Shown: positions 42,725-56,060, counted from the stretch's first letter. The stretch: 63,303 bases of DNA from Haplomitrium mnioides (GCA_049999725.1 JBNGIS010016988.1:1-63303); one strand, 5' to 3'. Notes: generated by a model not told the origin, from the sequence alone. Numbers and translations are program-made.

Positions 42725-43354
42725 TTCCAATCTTTAATACAAAATTGGACTTGGGTTGTGATAGACTTATCAATAGGAAAGAAAGTTGTAGGGTGCAAAT
42801 GGGTGTTAAAATTCAAGCATGGAGCTTCAAATGAGATCAAAAAGTACAAGGAAAGCTTGGTAGCCAAGGGATATTTGCAAATAGAAGGTATTGATTTTGA
42901 AGAAACATTTTCTCGTGGTAAAGATGACACTTGTTTGTTGCTTGAAGGCTATAGCAATAGAGAAAAACTGGGAAGCTCATCACAAATGTATGAAGTTAGC
43001 TTTCTTGAATAGAGACCTTATAAAAGAGTTCTATATGGTGCAACTTGAGGGGTTTGAGGCACCTGGTAATGAAAACAAGATATATCTCCTTAAGAAGTCT
43101 CTATATGCACTAAAATAGTCTTCATGAGCATGGTATGAGAAGATAGACTAGTATTTGCAAAGTGATGGATATTCTAGATGCACATTCAATCACAACGTGT
43201 ATTAGTCAAAGGTAAAGAGGTCTATCATTATAGTCATCGTATACGTGGAAGACTTGTTGTTATTCAGTGATAATCCGAATTTATTGCCCAATATGAAGCA
43301 TAGTCTTGAGTACCTTTTTGGAAATGGTGGACTTTGGAGAAGTACAATATATCT
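42725..43354 (+). pseudogene. Copia RT fragment between two inverted LTRs
   Basis: It reads VVGCKWVLKFKHGASNEIKK, then V-A-K-G-Y-L, an IDFEETF segment, and in the next frame W-E-A-H-H-K-C-M-K-L-A-F-L-N and YMVQLEGFEAPG. It continues to a Y-V-E-D-L-L-L-F-S-D box, where the family has Y-V-D-D. It belongs to the RT family of elements A, B and F, not to H, and is cut on both sides by H LTRs. Confidence 0.8.
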
Positions 43355-44237
43355 TGTTGGAATTATAAAAAATGAATTGATGATAATACAACAGCAAAAA
43401 TCCACAATAAGTGAGAATCATAAGAAATTAAAAAAAAACCACAAAACGTCATGTCCTTTGATGTCCACAAAACAAGTATGCAATCGCAGAATTGCAACCT
43501 CCTTGTGGACACCAAAAACATAGGATAGTCCAAAAATTGTGACTTTCTTCTAAGCACTATAAACATAGCACATTTGCGAGTCTCACTGCTATAGCAAAAA
43601 AAAAGTACCTTCTCTCTTAGTTTTGATTCTGTTTAGGATGTAGAAAAACAACTTGCTCCCTTTAAGCAATTCTCTTTAGAATGTATAAACAAGATATAAT
43701 GTAAGACACAAGTGAATGTGTTTGCAAATGATGATACCTCTATCGATTTGTGCAACCTTTACAATACCATCAATAGGTCGAATTTTTATGGGGGGCAACT
43801 TTAAAACTATAAGCTTGAATGAGTTATACAATGGAATCCAATAGGTGAAGGAGACCATCACTCATGTTTGGACAAGATCAACTCTACTAGCTACATGTTT
43901 GAATTTACGTCATCAGTGTGACTTTTCTATGCGTGCTCATGTAGACAATTGTATAAGCATCATTGTCTTTGCCTCTTATAACCAATGATCCATTTTCTTT
44001 GCAACCTTCCAGTGTTGCTATGTGGCTCCTCTTGAAAGCCTCCATATGGCCTATTCTGAATTGTCATGTCACCACTTTCTAAAGTATCTCTAAGCTAGTT
44101 AGAATTCTAAACTAGCAAAACAAATAACTAGGAAGGGCATACTTCACAAAAGAAGCATGCTGCAAGAATTCTTGAGCAAGATTAGACAATTTCTCCAATC
44201 CATCAATAGCAAAATTGTAGGCTATCAATTTCCAACA
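43355..44237 (-). repeat. Element H2 3' LTR (883 bp)
   Basis: The minus strand begins TGTTGGAAATTGATAGCC at 44237 and ends ATAATTCCAACA at 43355. It is the inverted counterpart of 41800-42724, with a matching order of landmarks such as 'attcacttgtgtct'. Confidence 0.75.
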
Positions 44238-44331
44238 CTTCTACTTAGCCAACTATCTTCATACCAAGCATCTTTAAGAAAACTTTCATGCTTGTTACTT
44301 GTGAGTGCTTTGGTCTTTGAATGATAGGTTG

Positions 44332-44715
44332 TGCTAAGAACTAAAAGACAAATTCCAAATGAATACTAATAGTACAAGCAAAGCAAACAACCAAAGAACA
44401 CAACCAAATTGAAAAGAACTTCAAAATGAGAAGTTGGAAAATGAAGCCCTTTTGTTTATACTTGAAAAGAAGGTTTCATCCTACTTCCTTCACCGAGAAG
44501 TTACTTCTAATTTTAGCTCTAAAAGTGATCTTATACTACTTCTCAAAAAATGACTTCAAAAGTAAGTAATCATAATACCACTTCACTAAAAGATGATCCA
44601 ACCCTAAAAGTGATCTTATACCAATCTTTATTAAAAGTTGATCACTCTTCAATAGTCACTATCACTCCTCTCTATTTTCTTATAAATAGCACAACATCAT
44701 GCTTGTACTATTACA
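44332..44715 (-). repeat. Solo LTR in element H2 (384 bp)
   Basis: On the minus strand it runs from TGTAATAGTACAAGCATGAT to TTCTTAGCA. It is flanked by GGTTG (44327-44331) and AGTTG (44716-44720), a 5-bp duplication with one change. Removing it restores alignment of H2 with H1 at about 41690-41710. The same LTR family bounds the deleted gypsy element at 56796-57911. Confidence 0.8.
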
Positions 44716-45830
44716 AGTTGGAAAAGACCTCAATAATATATAACTTGGATTGTCTTCACAAGTGGTGGTGGGTTTATCCAGCCTAAAAACCCAAGCCTCC
44801 TCTCATTATTAAAGCACACCTTGATGTGAACTTTCCATCATACTTCATGCATAATTAGAGTAAATATATATAATCAGTGAGTTGTTATTGATCAGAGTGG
44901 ACTCCATACATCCACTATACTCCATCACACAATCCTTAGAACCTTGAATATACCCAAAAGTTATTTTCACTATAAGCCATTGATTCATTCTTAGGTTAGG
45001 CACAAACCTTGAGATAACTCCCACTGCATATGCCAATCATGGCATAATTCAGACTACCTACTACACTTTAGCCTCTTCTTTTTGTTCTAGATCATATATT
45101 TGGTTGATCGCAGACCAACCTCTAATATAATACAGACTACTTTCCAATCTCCCATTCTATGAAATTTCCCAATACAGACCTTTTGATTCAGTGTGATCTT
45201 CCTTACATGTTCATTCCTTTGAACATGCATCCCAAGAAGATAGTGAATCTCTTGTAGATTTGTAATCTTCAAGTTCTTCTTGATTTGACCCAACTGCTCT
45301 AGGTCATTGCTAATCATCACTATGTCAAATATATGGTTGAAAAAACTCACAATGTTCCACCCTCTCTCCATGTGTAAAACACTATAATCTGGATCACTCT
45401 TCCTAAAGTTCTTCTCCATCAAACGTGTGTCAATCTGCTAGTACCATGCCCTTCACACTTGCATAAGGCCATACATAATGCCTTGTTTAATCTACACAAA
45501 ATGCATTCCTTTTTCTCACAAAAAAATCTTCTTGCTACTGCATATAGATATCTCACTCAAGATCTCCATTCAAGAGTCCCATCTTGACATCCGCTTGATG
45601 TACTTCTCAGTCCATCATTAGAGCAACAATCAACAAACACCCAATTGAAGAAAAAAAACTTTGGAACTGGTGCAAAGGTTTTTGTATAATTTACCCCGGT
45701 CATTTGTGTAAATCCTCTAGCAACCAGCCTTGCCTTGTATCTCTCCACAAACCCATTTACTTGGTACTTGACCTTCACTACCCACTTGCATTCCATAATT
45801 TTCCTCTCTATTGGCAACTTGGTTTAGAGT
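44716..45830 (-). pseudogene. Copia RT and RNase H (element H2)
   Basis: Minus frames are 45817-45557 (MECKWVVKVKYQVNGFVERY, ARLVARGFTQ, N-Y-T-K-T-F-A-P), 45422-45087 (I-F-D-I-V-M-I-S-N-D at the Y-x-D-D position, then LQEIHYLLGMHVQRNEHVRK) and 45036-44845 (A-Y-A-V-G-V-I-S-R-F, then M-E-Y-S-G-C-M-E-S). The order and residues mirror H1. RNase H is cut by the solo LTR at 44332-44715. Confidence 0.8.
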
Positions 45831-45834
45831 TAAG

Positions 45835-46680
45835 GTCTGGTTTTATGGAGTGAATCAACTTCCTCCTTAAGAAACCACTTCACATGCCTAGGTATCTTCC
45901 ATGAACAACGTCTCCTTTAGTGTTAGTGGATCATCTCCATGGTCATGTTGATTCCCAATGTCTCTTACACTACCAGATCCATTATCATTGGTTGTTTGCT
46001 CATCCTCCTAGAATGCTTGGCTCAACATTCTCTCCTTCCACAAATTTCCTCTCATTTATCAATGGTACTTCCACTACTAGAATTATTTCATGCATTGTCT
46101 TCAAATTCAGGTTTTTTCCCATGTGTGAGGTGCCTAGCACGTCTTTTGTGTACTCCACCATTCTCTCCTTTCATTTAGAGATCCCAACCTGCTCTTTTTC
46201 CAATTGCAGGTGACTTTCTTGTCATAACTTGTGATAATCATCAAACACTACTTTATAACCTCTAATTATCTTCTTTTTCTTACAATAGAACAGCATGTAC
46301 CCCTTGCAATTCTTCTCACTATCTCATAGACACACACTTTAAAGTTTTTGAATGCAACTTCCCTCTCAGTTCTTGAGGTGCTAATGCATATAGCCAAAAA
46401 TTTTGAGTTGTGAAACATCAGGCCTCTTGCCTGACCACTCTTCCTTTGGTGTCATAATGCTTATAGCCTTGGTGCATTGGTTCCTGAAAAAGACTAATAC
46501 ATTTACAGATCAGCTCAAGAAATCTTCTAGATGTATCTTGCATAGAAAATGCTTCTTGCACTCTCCATGAGCGTTCTATGCATCCTTTTTGCCACACCAT
46601 TCTATGATGGAGAATCCTTTGGAGTGAGTTGTGCTTGATTCCATGCTTCTATACTCTCTTAGAAAGCTTTCTATTCTTTA
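45835..46680 (-). pseudogene. Copia integrase C-terminal half (element H2)
   Basis: Readings include E-W-C-G-K-K-D-A and SIMTPKEEWSGKRPDVSQLK followed by I-F-G-Y. C-K-G-Y-M-L-F and K-K-I-I-R-G-Y-K-V-V-F-D-D come next, matching the copia integrase segment P-x-E-x-W-S-G-x-x-P to D-V-x-F-D-E. The first two catalytic aspartates are not included: sequence to the right of 46680 belongs to the DUF7869-like copy 2. Confidence 0.7.
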
Positions 46681-46739
46681 GATATATATTCCTTTCCCCA
46701 TTTGTATTGAGTATCTTCATCATGGTTTTTATTAGCTCT

Positions 46740-47490
46740 TCTTGAGCTCTTAGAACAAAAGTGAAGAATAAGAATTCAATTTTGTATGGATTTCTCAATC
46801 TTCTTATTGCAAAAAAATGTATTTCAAAATATCAAATTGTAATTTCTTATAGTCAACTATACACATGATCAAAATGATCATATGCTCAATAAAATTTTCA
46901 AATACTTGAAGCAAGTCAAACTATTCACCCCAACATCTCTTTGCAAAACACTACAATTATCTTGAAGTCCAAAACCATATGTAGCTTTTCTACAAGAGAA
47001 GTGGGATTTCATAATGTTTCTTCAATAGCTGCTACCACTAATTCAAAAGATAATTAATATAACTTTCAATCAACAATTGAAATTCAATTCAAATGGTACT
47101 TGAAGAAAACACAAAAATTATGCGAAAAAAATCTAGTTCATTAGAAAGATAATTCTAAAATCAAAACAATCTCTATAATTAAAGACAACATTAGAAAGAC
47201 TTACTTGAAGTTCTTATGGAACTATGATATTGAATAGTGGGCAAGATTTTTCTTGCATAATGTGAAACAACAATGTTAACTATTGACATAAAGCGAAGAA
47301 GATCTATTCGAATTCATCTTTCCAACCTCTAAATTTACTAGTTTTCTTTCAAGATGCTCAAAATAATGTTGTACTTAAGGAGAAAGAGTAGGAGGTGTAA
47401 CATGTATTTGATACATAACAAGTAATATGCAAAAGAGTTTAAAGACCAAGAGAAGAAACCAAAATTTTATTTGAAGCAAAATATAACGTA
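46740..47490 (+). pseudogene. DUF7869-like gene, copy 2 (relic)
   Basis: It aligns at nucleotide level with 19988-20720 of copy 1. 'gaataagaattcaattttgt' corresponds to the R-E-N-K-N-S stretch, 'catgatcaaaatgatca' to the G-H-T-H-D-Q-I-D stretch, and 'gacaacattagaaagac' and 'tattgaatagtgggcaag' to the C-terminal region. No open frame survives. The D-x-M-D-Q part upstream is missing, replaced at about 46700 by element H2. Confidence 0.65.
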
Positions 47491-50400
47491 TATTAAATAA
47501 AAGCCAAAACATTTATTTGTGTTGTGGCATCACATAAATGCTAAGTACACTTGGGGAACACATTCTCCCTCTGCCCCAAATGTAAGGTTTTGATTTGAGA
47601 ACATTTAGTGTGTACTTTGGACAATACTAGGAAGAAATCCAGTATCGCCATGCAATAGAGTCAATCTGTACCTCTTACTTAGCTCTAGAAATTAATTAGA
47701 GTGAGAAAGAGCATTGCATCATAAGCTAGAAGAATCATTTTGCCTAAATATCTTAAATGGTTTGCTCTAATCTAAGGATAAAAGGTTGTAATAAGATAAT
47801 TGTCACTTGAATTGTCTTTGTTTCCCAAGACAACAACTCTAAAGTTAGGTAGGATGTTGGGTCCATTTCTTGGTAGGATTCAGAGTAAAGCATTACAAAT
47901 TCAACCAATAACTAGAACAATGTTATTCCCCATGTCCACAAATCTTGTTATAGATCTTGGTAATTTAGGTTATTAGCAACTACTAAATTCTCTAATTTGA
48001 CTTAGATTTCTACCTTGGTCCAAAGGAGCTTGCATTAGCTTCTGAGTATGGTAAAAGAGAGGGGCTACTTTGTTAGATATTAATGCTTTTTAAATATGCT
48101 CATATGAATGGGAAAAAATGCAAAAATATAAAAAAGTGATAAAGAATGGTCTTCAGACAGATGCGCTAAAACCGAAGAGATTGCCAAACATAGGAGCTTG
48201 TATAGAGATCAATCATCAAATATTTATAAATCTTGTCAAAACCAAAGCCAATTAGAGAATAGTTTTCTGCAAGCCACTTGTCTATGGACCAAAAATCCAT
48301 ATGAATTTAGAGCAAGTATAGTCTCAACATCTAGCATAAACTTTAGATTCAAAAACTAGCATCCTAGAGCGTAGCATGTTCTACTACAAAGACATAATTA
48401 AACAACTCAAAAAAAAGCACACAAAGAATTCAATGCCTAACAAATTGAGCTTTGTCTTTCTCAATTCATTTTTTTCCTCAATCAACAGCAATACAAACAA
48501 TGATAGATCAAGTCAGATCATTCTTTCTAAAATTCATCTTGGATTTTCTTGGTATGATCTGCATCACATATTCACAAGAGCAATCCTACATACACATGAA
48601 AGATACTAGCCTAAATTCTTGAACCACATGTCAAACTAAAAATCAACCCTTATCAGTTCTTCAAGAAAGCTTGAACATCCTCTTGAGCCTTTGATGAACA
48701 CTCATATTGCATTGTCTTTGCTCAACATGTACTATTTGCCTACATTATAGGTTTAATAATATGCATCTTATTGGTTTCCCACAAACTTTAAAACACATTG
48801 CTTTGATATAAATAGTTCATACTTATATTATAGCTAAAGGAAGGGAACTTACTAGAAATTGAATAGTCTATGCGTTTATTGCAAAAGCAAACATCAAGTG
48901 AACAAAAGCAAAAGCTGAATCTACAAAAGAGAGAAGTTGTGGTGTAACCATTTGAGCTAAATTTTGCATCCTACTATATCAATCATAATGCAAAAAAGTA
49001 GTAATCAGCAGTTGTGGCATTCAATGGTGGACTTCAGAATGCGTGACAGTTTTTCCTTGGCTTGTGGTGCCTTGGCTGGCACACAAGCTCAGGAAAATAA
49101 AAGACATTCTTCCCTTGATAATGACCCTAACTGATCTAGCTACAAAAATATGTTGACCAAAAAACCTTTGTTCTTAAATTTGAGACCACTGAACAGCAAG
49201 TTGCATTCAAAACTAATCATTCTAAAGTTGTAGAGTCGGAATTTGATTGGAGCCTAACTTTTGATGCTAGACCCAAATCATTGTTGAGGAAGCTTCAGCT
49301 TTGATGGAGAACCTTAAACAAGAAAAGCTGCTCGTTAGCGTCAAAGCAAAAACCGTAGAAAGTAGCTCTAATTAGAAACGATAGAAAACACTTCATTGGT
49401 TCTAATAGAGAACCCCAAAACATATATCTCAAAACCAAAACTGTAAAGAGAGATAGAACCATTGAACAAGCTCTAGATCATAAACCACATAAGAAAGAGA
49501 ATTGTTGGATTAGTTCTAGTCAAAAACTTGGAAAACTTATATTAAAAACCACTAGATAGGGTCCATATTAAAACTAGCAAAATCAAGGACTCTAATTCAA
49601 AATCAAAAGGAAGAAACATGTAGCTCTATTTTAACTCGTTTCAACACTTTGACTATCTTTTGAATACCATCAAACATATCAAAATCAACTTTGTAGACAT
49701 AACTAGGTCCAACTTTTAACATCTCCAATTGTAACAACTAATTGAGTTCTTAAAATATATCCATAATGCTCTTCAAACTTTGATCCATGCTCTTGGTTGC
49801 TTCAACTTGTGTGAGTTCTTTTAAACCTTCTCTTACTAAGTTAAACCCACTATAAAATGATAGAACCTTGTATGAATGAACATGCTAAGATGAACATATA
49901 CTCTAATAAAACACAAAAACCTAACTCACATAACAATATTTCTAAGTGGCTAGTTGTTGACTTTGCTCTCAAGATAGTGACTTGCTTTGACTTTCCAATA
50001 GATTTCTTGGTCCTATATAAAAACATATCTAAACAATAAAGATAAAATCTAATTCCAAAGTCAAATTTTCAATGGTAGATCTACGTTTTTCAAATGTACT
50101 TGATGTCCACTTGTTGCATTTTGTTGTTGTTGTCAACCATTCTACTCCAAGTGTATCTTCCAATTCGCTCTTATATATTCTAAGTGAGGGGCCAAACAAT
50201 AACCCAAAGAATATGTCATTTTAGATTGAAAGAGTACTTAAAGTCTTATCATTAAATGGAGAAGAACACTTTAATGCCAAGAAAATTATGAGTTTAATGT
50301 TATTCTTACAAGATAGAGAATGCATTTTTCTAGACAATGCTTTCTATAGAAACTAGAGTCAAATGCAAACATAAATTACACAATGATATCTTTATCTAAA

Positions 50401-51180
50401 GTTATTAGTTGATATATTAGTTCATACAAAACACTCTAAAATTTATACCTTTTAAATGTATTTAAAAGAGTTTGATTTGATAGTTGTTGCTATCATTTTT
50501 GAAGAGAAATGTAACTAAAACTAAAGTTAGTGATGAGAATATTAATGAGTCATTTAGAGCTTGCTATAAAGAAATGGTAATTATCAATTGAAAATTCTCT
50601 CAATTTCTCTAAAATTAAAGTTTTTGAAAAAAAATATTATAGGAACAACGTTATCCAAAGCTTATGAAAATGGAACTATTTGGAACAATACTACTCAAAG
50701 TTTGCAAAAACAAAACTATTTGAAAAAATAAACAAAACAAAACAATTTGGAAAAAAAACATTGCATAAAGCTTAAAAAAACAAAAATGGTATTGGAAGAG
50801 AGCACCACCGCATCAATGAAACAAAAGGGATTTGGAACAAAGTGTTTGGCAGCCAAGAAGAAGTGCAACAAAGATTTGCTTCAAAGATGTATGGTGTACA
50901 AATGAAGAAGTTGTGATTCAATAAATTTCTTTGTTTTGCTTAGATGGTAGTCAAGAGATATAAACCTATGAAGATTCTCAAGGAAGATTTTTAGTTGAAT
51001 CAAATTGGAAATATTTTTGAAATCTACAAATCCTTGATAAAATTTATCTAAGATAACAATGCATATTTTGAAAATACATGCCTTAGATGACTTAATTTGA
51101 ATTTAAAGTGGAATCTATGATACAAATATGATTCAACTCACAAATCTTCTTAGTTATTGCATACACAATACTATATAGAG
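47491..51180. other. AT-rich DNA without recognised features
   Basis: About 3.7 kb. Open frames are short (48376-48609, 49857-50039) and have no family resemblance. A weak internal repetition of 'gaaccactag'/'aaaaccaaaactgtaaagag'-like strings occurs around 49370-49570. It probably consists of very old mobile-element remains. Confidence 0.4.
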
Positions 51181-51189
51181 GTTTAGTTT

Positions 51190-52480
51190 TAAAGTTTTGA
51201 TCATATATGAAGGGAACTATCTCTCTTGGTCACTTGATGTTGAAGCCTAGCTAGTCTCTAAGAGACTAGAGAATATAATTCTAACTGATAGAGAGATAAA
51301 CTTGCAACAAAAAAAACACATGCATTGGTTACCTTGAGGCCTCATCTAATTGACCATTTGAAAATTGAATATCTGAATGAGAGAAATCCTAAAGTTTTAT
51401 AAGAGAACTTTTACAATAGATTTCATCACACTAGCACTATCAATTTGCACAAAGTCAAACATGATTAGTTAAATCTCAAAGTTCAAGATTTACATCAATT
51501 GCAAAATATAGCAATGAGCTATTTAGAGTCATATCCTAGTTTAACTTAGCTCTTTGTGGCAACTTATGGATGATGATGAATAGATTGAAAACAACCTATC
51601 CATGTATGTTATTAACTCAGAGTATCTAATGAATCTTATGTTCATGTATTGTAGAGCAAGAATCATATTTGTAGAACATATGTGTTGCTTGTTGAGAAAC
51701 ATCAAGACCTCCTACTAAAGATTGCTAAAACCTAACCTCCTCAAACTCTACCCATAGTTCTCATAACTAAAACTAACTTCAATATGCTCAAACTCTATTA
51801 AATGGAACGTAGGGAGGGGTTCTATGCAAAATAGAGGGAAATCTTCTAGAGGATTAAAATCTCAAGAGGTAGATATCTGAATTGTAAGGGAGGGGCAAAG
51901 GATGCAGTGGTCGTAGACATATAGAATTCAGACCAAATAGAGGAGGAAAAACTCATATGGGACAAAGAATCCAGAGAAAAAACAACTCCAAATCAGCAAC
52001 CTATTTCAGATGTGAGACAAAGGCTCGTATATAGAAATTGTGTTGTATATCCTCCCATCTCGCAACTTTATATAAGAACAACAAGGTTGCAGCCTAACCA
52101 GAGTCACATGGGACTTTCTTGGAGGAAGAACAGATGCTTAAAGATGTCATAGTTGAAGAAGACTTGCATATAGACAATCATATGATAAATCACATTTCTG
52201 ATAATTTGCTTTTAGATGATATTAGAGCATGCATCATAGAGTGTAGAACAACCCATACTGTTATGAAGAGTAAGACATATTTTTCTAAGATTTTACCTTT
52301 TTATAAGCAAATGACTATCATAATGGGTAGTAATCATATTGAGGAAAAACATCGACCAACAAGAGTCATTTCTTTACACCAAGAGAGACCAAAAACCAAA
52401 AACATTTTAAGGATATTACAAAAGATGGTTTCTATGTAAATACTAATACTAGACAAAATCATATTCTAGAAAAAGCTCAT
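51190..52480 (+). pseudogene. D-type copia gag and protease relic
   Basis: The reading near 51205 (H-I-x-E-G-N-Y-L-S-W-S-L-D-V-E-A) matches element D gag (G-S-N-Y-L-T-W-S-L-D-A-E-A). About 52010 has a broken zinc knuckle. The frame 52119-52439 reads LLLDDIRACIIECRTTHTVM followed by K-S-K-T-Y-F-S-K, the protease region of D with the catalytic D-S-G changed to E-C-R. Integrase and RT are missing. It is more decayed than D. Confidence 0.7.
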
Positions 52481-54600
52481 GAAGGCATGAAAAAGACCTA
52501 TTGCATATTTGTTTGGTTATCACACAGTCTTATACTTATAAAGAGGAGTATCAGTTATGATACAAAATAAAAAGCGATGCAGAGTCAAATAGAGTGTTAT
52601 TCTTGAAGAAATGAAGAGAATTGTTGAGTACTACTATAAAAAAATTTCTTGCAGCTATAGTTTTCTAAATTCCAAATTTAAAGCTGTATATAAAAACTAG
52701 ATTTACTTATATAACACAATGACCAAAAAAGAAAAGTTGGAGTTTATCTTTAAAAAACCTTACATGGTAGACTATATTGATGAAATACACTTTGAAATAA
52801 TAGCCATCATGTGGTGGGTACCAACTTTGGTAACATATGACTAATACTGGAGAAAGATGTAGAGTCTACTGTGTCAAGAAAGTCACTACTAAGCTACATC
52901 AGTTATGGCAAGTATAGAAATCCACTTTAAAAGAGGACAATGACATGTGACATGTGCAGAACAAAAGTAAAGGGTGGTCTGATTTGAGAGAGATAAAAGA
53001 GTGGTCCAATGAGAGGAGGCTAGAGAAAGAGTTGATGAGGTTTTGTGAAGCTAGAGGCTTCGTCAATTTCTCCTCATGTGACTTTGATGTTGAGTGCACA
53101 TTGAATATAAGAGATGGATTGAAGTATGGCCTTCTATCGTCAACACAAAACAAAATCTACAAAGTTTACAAAGTATGAATACTCAATACAAAAATATCTC
53201 GGAAATACTCAACTCTTTACTCCAAATTCTCTCACACAAAGCACTCTTGCTCTCACGCTTCTAACACTCAACAAACTCCTCACTTTATGAAAAACCACTC
53301 CTCAAGTGCTTGCCCTCCAATGAGTCTTCAAAGTAGCTTCTCCAAGAGCTCCTCCAAGCACTTCTCCCAAGGTCTCTCACAACTCTTAAGTCTCAACTCT
53401 AAAATTTAAAACCAAGTCCAAACTCAAGTTCTTTTTCTCTCTCTTCCTCCTCTATGTATACTAGCCTAGAAAATTATTAGGAGTAAAGCTAAATATTCTA
53501 TCATCCTAGGTTAAGAATCCAAGGTGATTATCTCTCTAACTACTAAATCCTAAAAGTGCTCCTCAAGTATCTTCACTTTTTGTTTTCTTCTTCAAGAAGA
53601 AGCTTCTCATTTGGAGCTTTTATTGTCAAAGAATCTTAGCAAACGATTCAATGCATTTCTACCTTGTATTTGTCTGTACAAACAATTCCTAAGATGATAC
53701 TTTGAGATTCTCTCAAAGAATAAGTCAATGAACAAATTGACTTTTTTTTACTTTCTACTATTTAATCTATTCTAGAAGACTTTTTATAAAGTCCTTTATA
53801 CTTGTTCAATTTTCTTGTACTATACTTTTTTTGAAAGCTTGTTAAGCAAACTTTCTACCTATATAATAATATTTCCATTTTATAATCCTTAAATACTCTC
53901 TATTTTGATTTTTTGCATATCACTTTTATAATCTTCTGGATGGCCCTCTTTGGAAAAGCACTAAAGTTCTTTTGGAGTAGTGGAACTTTCCACTTTGCAT
54001 AAACTCCAAGAGAGTTAAACTTCAAGTTTTAATAAGTGAAAGATAGCGGATAACTCATCTTGTATAAATAAAGACAAGAAGTTTAGCTTAATGGCATATT
54101 TGTTTAGTAGATAGAGGAGATTTTTTGCCTTATAGAACTCTTCTATTAACCTTTGTAACGTTTGAGTATTTAACATTGACAAACATTTCTTTTGTCAATT
54201 CTTGGTGTATCATTTGGTGATGATTTTATGGTTTTTATGAGAGAATCTAGAGACTCTATTATCTTACTTGTGGTAAATTATGGTGTAACGTGAGAGTGTT
54301 TTATTTATGTTTTGTAATAGATATCAAGTGGATGTTCAACTCCAAGAACCATGTTTCTATTCAAGTAACCTCTAAGCAAATGCAATGACATTTTTTTGTT
54401 TGTAAGTTTGGATGTTGGCAAAATTGGAAGAACTTTAAGCAACTATTGTAGCTAAACAACAACAAACTAATATGTTAATAACAAAGATATTAAAAAGTAA
54501 TTGACAACAAGCGAACGAAGAAGGGAATTGAGAGACCTTACTTTAGAAAACAAGCAAACTATGCAAGATGAAACCTTATGATGAGAGGCTTATAGTTGGT
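52481..54600. other. Unassigned stretch, possibly LTR-like
   Basis: It contains a 74-residue plus frame (52954-53178) with no recognised family, a pyrimidine-rich stretch (53200-53460) and long AT-rich DNA. Its position before a gypsy pol fragment would suit an LTR plus leader, but no TG...CA ends or repeat partner could be shown. Confidence 0.35.
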
Positions 54601-54659
54601 GTTGTAGAAGAATTGGTCTATTAATTGAAAGTTTATATGTTATATTATCAAAATGTTTC

Positions 54660-55480
54660 ATAATTAGAGAAAGATGAGCACTAGATGGTAGAAATGGCAA
54701 ATTGGTATAGTAGACCAATCAAACGATTGTCTCAAAGTAAGGCCCTATATATTGGCACCTGTAATGATCAATTTGAGGAGAAGATCACCCCATTGGCAAG
54801 ACAAAATGTTATTTTAAGAATGAAATGGTTGAGAAGGCATAATCTACAAGTAGATTGGAGGAAGAAAACAATAACTACATTTTAGTGGAAGATATAGAGA
54901 GATCAGATGCAATTTCATTCTTCAAGGCATCTACTTTTAAATGCGGTGAGAGCAAATGCAATCAAGAGCCAAGATGTGGTGTTTTTAGAACTCATATACG
55001 AGTTCAAGGCCATTCAAAAGTATTTGGAGCAAAAGGTTCCATAAGAACTTAAAGGTATTTTAGAAGAGTTCCATGATTTTTTCCTCACGATTTACCCTAA
55101 GAGTTGCTATTTAAATGATGCATTGACCATAAGATTGCAGTTATCCTATGAAGTACTCCACCATATAGAGCACCATATTACTTGCCTCTTCACAAATTGG
55201 AAAAAAAATAAAAGTCAAGTCATCAAATTATTGGAGAAGGGGTTTATTCAATCAAGAATATCTCCTTATGATGGTGCACGAGTGCTTTTTGTCAAAAACA
55301 AGAATGGGAGTATGAGAATGTGCATTAACTATATAGCACTCAATCAAAAAATGGCAAAAACAAATATCAATTACTATTTGTTAAAAAAAATGATGGGAGT
55401 ATGAGAATGCACATTAGCTATCAAGCACTCAATCCATAAAATATAAAAACAAATGTCATTACCACAAATGGATAATTTTT
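54660..55480 (+). pseudogene. Gypsy protease end and reverse transcriptase start
   Basis: The frame 54685-54885 contains I-L-R-M-K-W-L-R-R-H-N-L-Q-V-D-W, the gypsy protease end ('I-L-G-M-x-W-L-x-x-H-N-P-x-I-D-W'). The frame 55123-55404 reads VIKLLEKGFIQSRISPYDGA, LFVKNKNGSMRMCINYIALN, the fingers of gypsy RT with D changed to N in C-V-D-Y. A partial duplication of 'gatgggagtatgagaatg' occurs at 55304 and 55391. It is truncated before the catalytic Y-x-D-D. Confidence 0.78.
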
Positions 55481-55859
55481 TTGATCAACTTCTAGAAAAA
55501 AACCACTACTTTGAACTAGAAACTACTACTAAGTTCCTGACATATTTCACATTGAATTTTTTTCTTCAAATTTCTGCTTCAAAAATTACGTTTTTGGATA
55601 GTTGCAAAATTATGGTATATAAGTAGACTTACGATATATATTCTTTGTGGTATATAAATAGACTTATGTCTATCATATTCTACAACAATTATACAATTTT
55701 GCATGAATTTGAGAGCATATACAAAGCATGTTCCTGATCCATAGCAAAGACCAAGTACCCAATCTTGCTCTCAAGACAAATGGTCGATAAGAAATTGAAC
55801 AAAACCTTACGCTTTTGGTGCACATTCATATGAGGATAATTTCTTGGATGTTTTAGTTT

Positions 55860-56060
55860 AGCAAAGGGTGCTTGACAGCTAAAACTACTTTGCACTATTT
55901 GTCAAGAACGGTCGGTTGCATCTTCAGATTGTAAGTTAAAGCGCTCCATGCTCCACTTGTCTTCCTTTGTCTAGTAGCCCATAGTCCAATATTTGTGGGC
56001 GTGTGCAATTCTAGGACCACTCGAATGATGTATGTTGGCTTTGTGCCTACAAGAATCAAA
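55860..56060 (-). pseudogene. Gene X copy 2, conserved 3' block
   Basis: It matches 13440-13640 at nucleotide level ('agcccatagtccaatatttg', 'gggcgtgtgcaattctagga'). The minus reading has LELHTPTNIGLWATRQRK followed by T-S-G-A-W-S-A-L. It is likely an exon downstream of exon 3. Function unknown. Confidence 0.5.
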
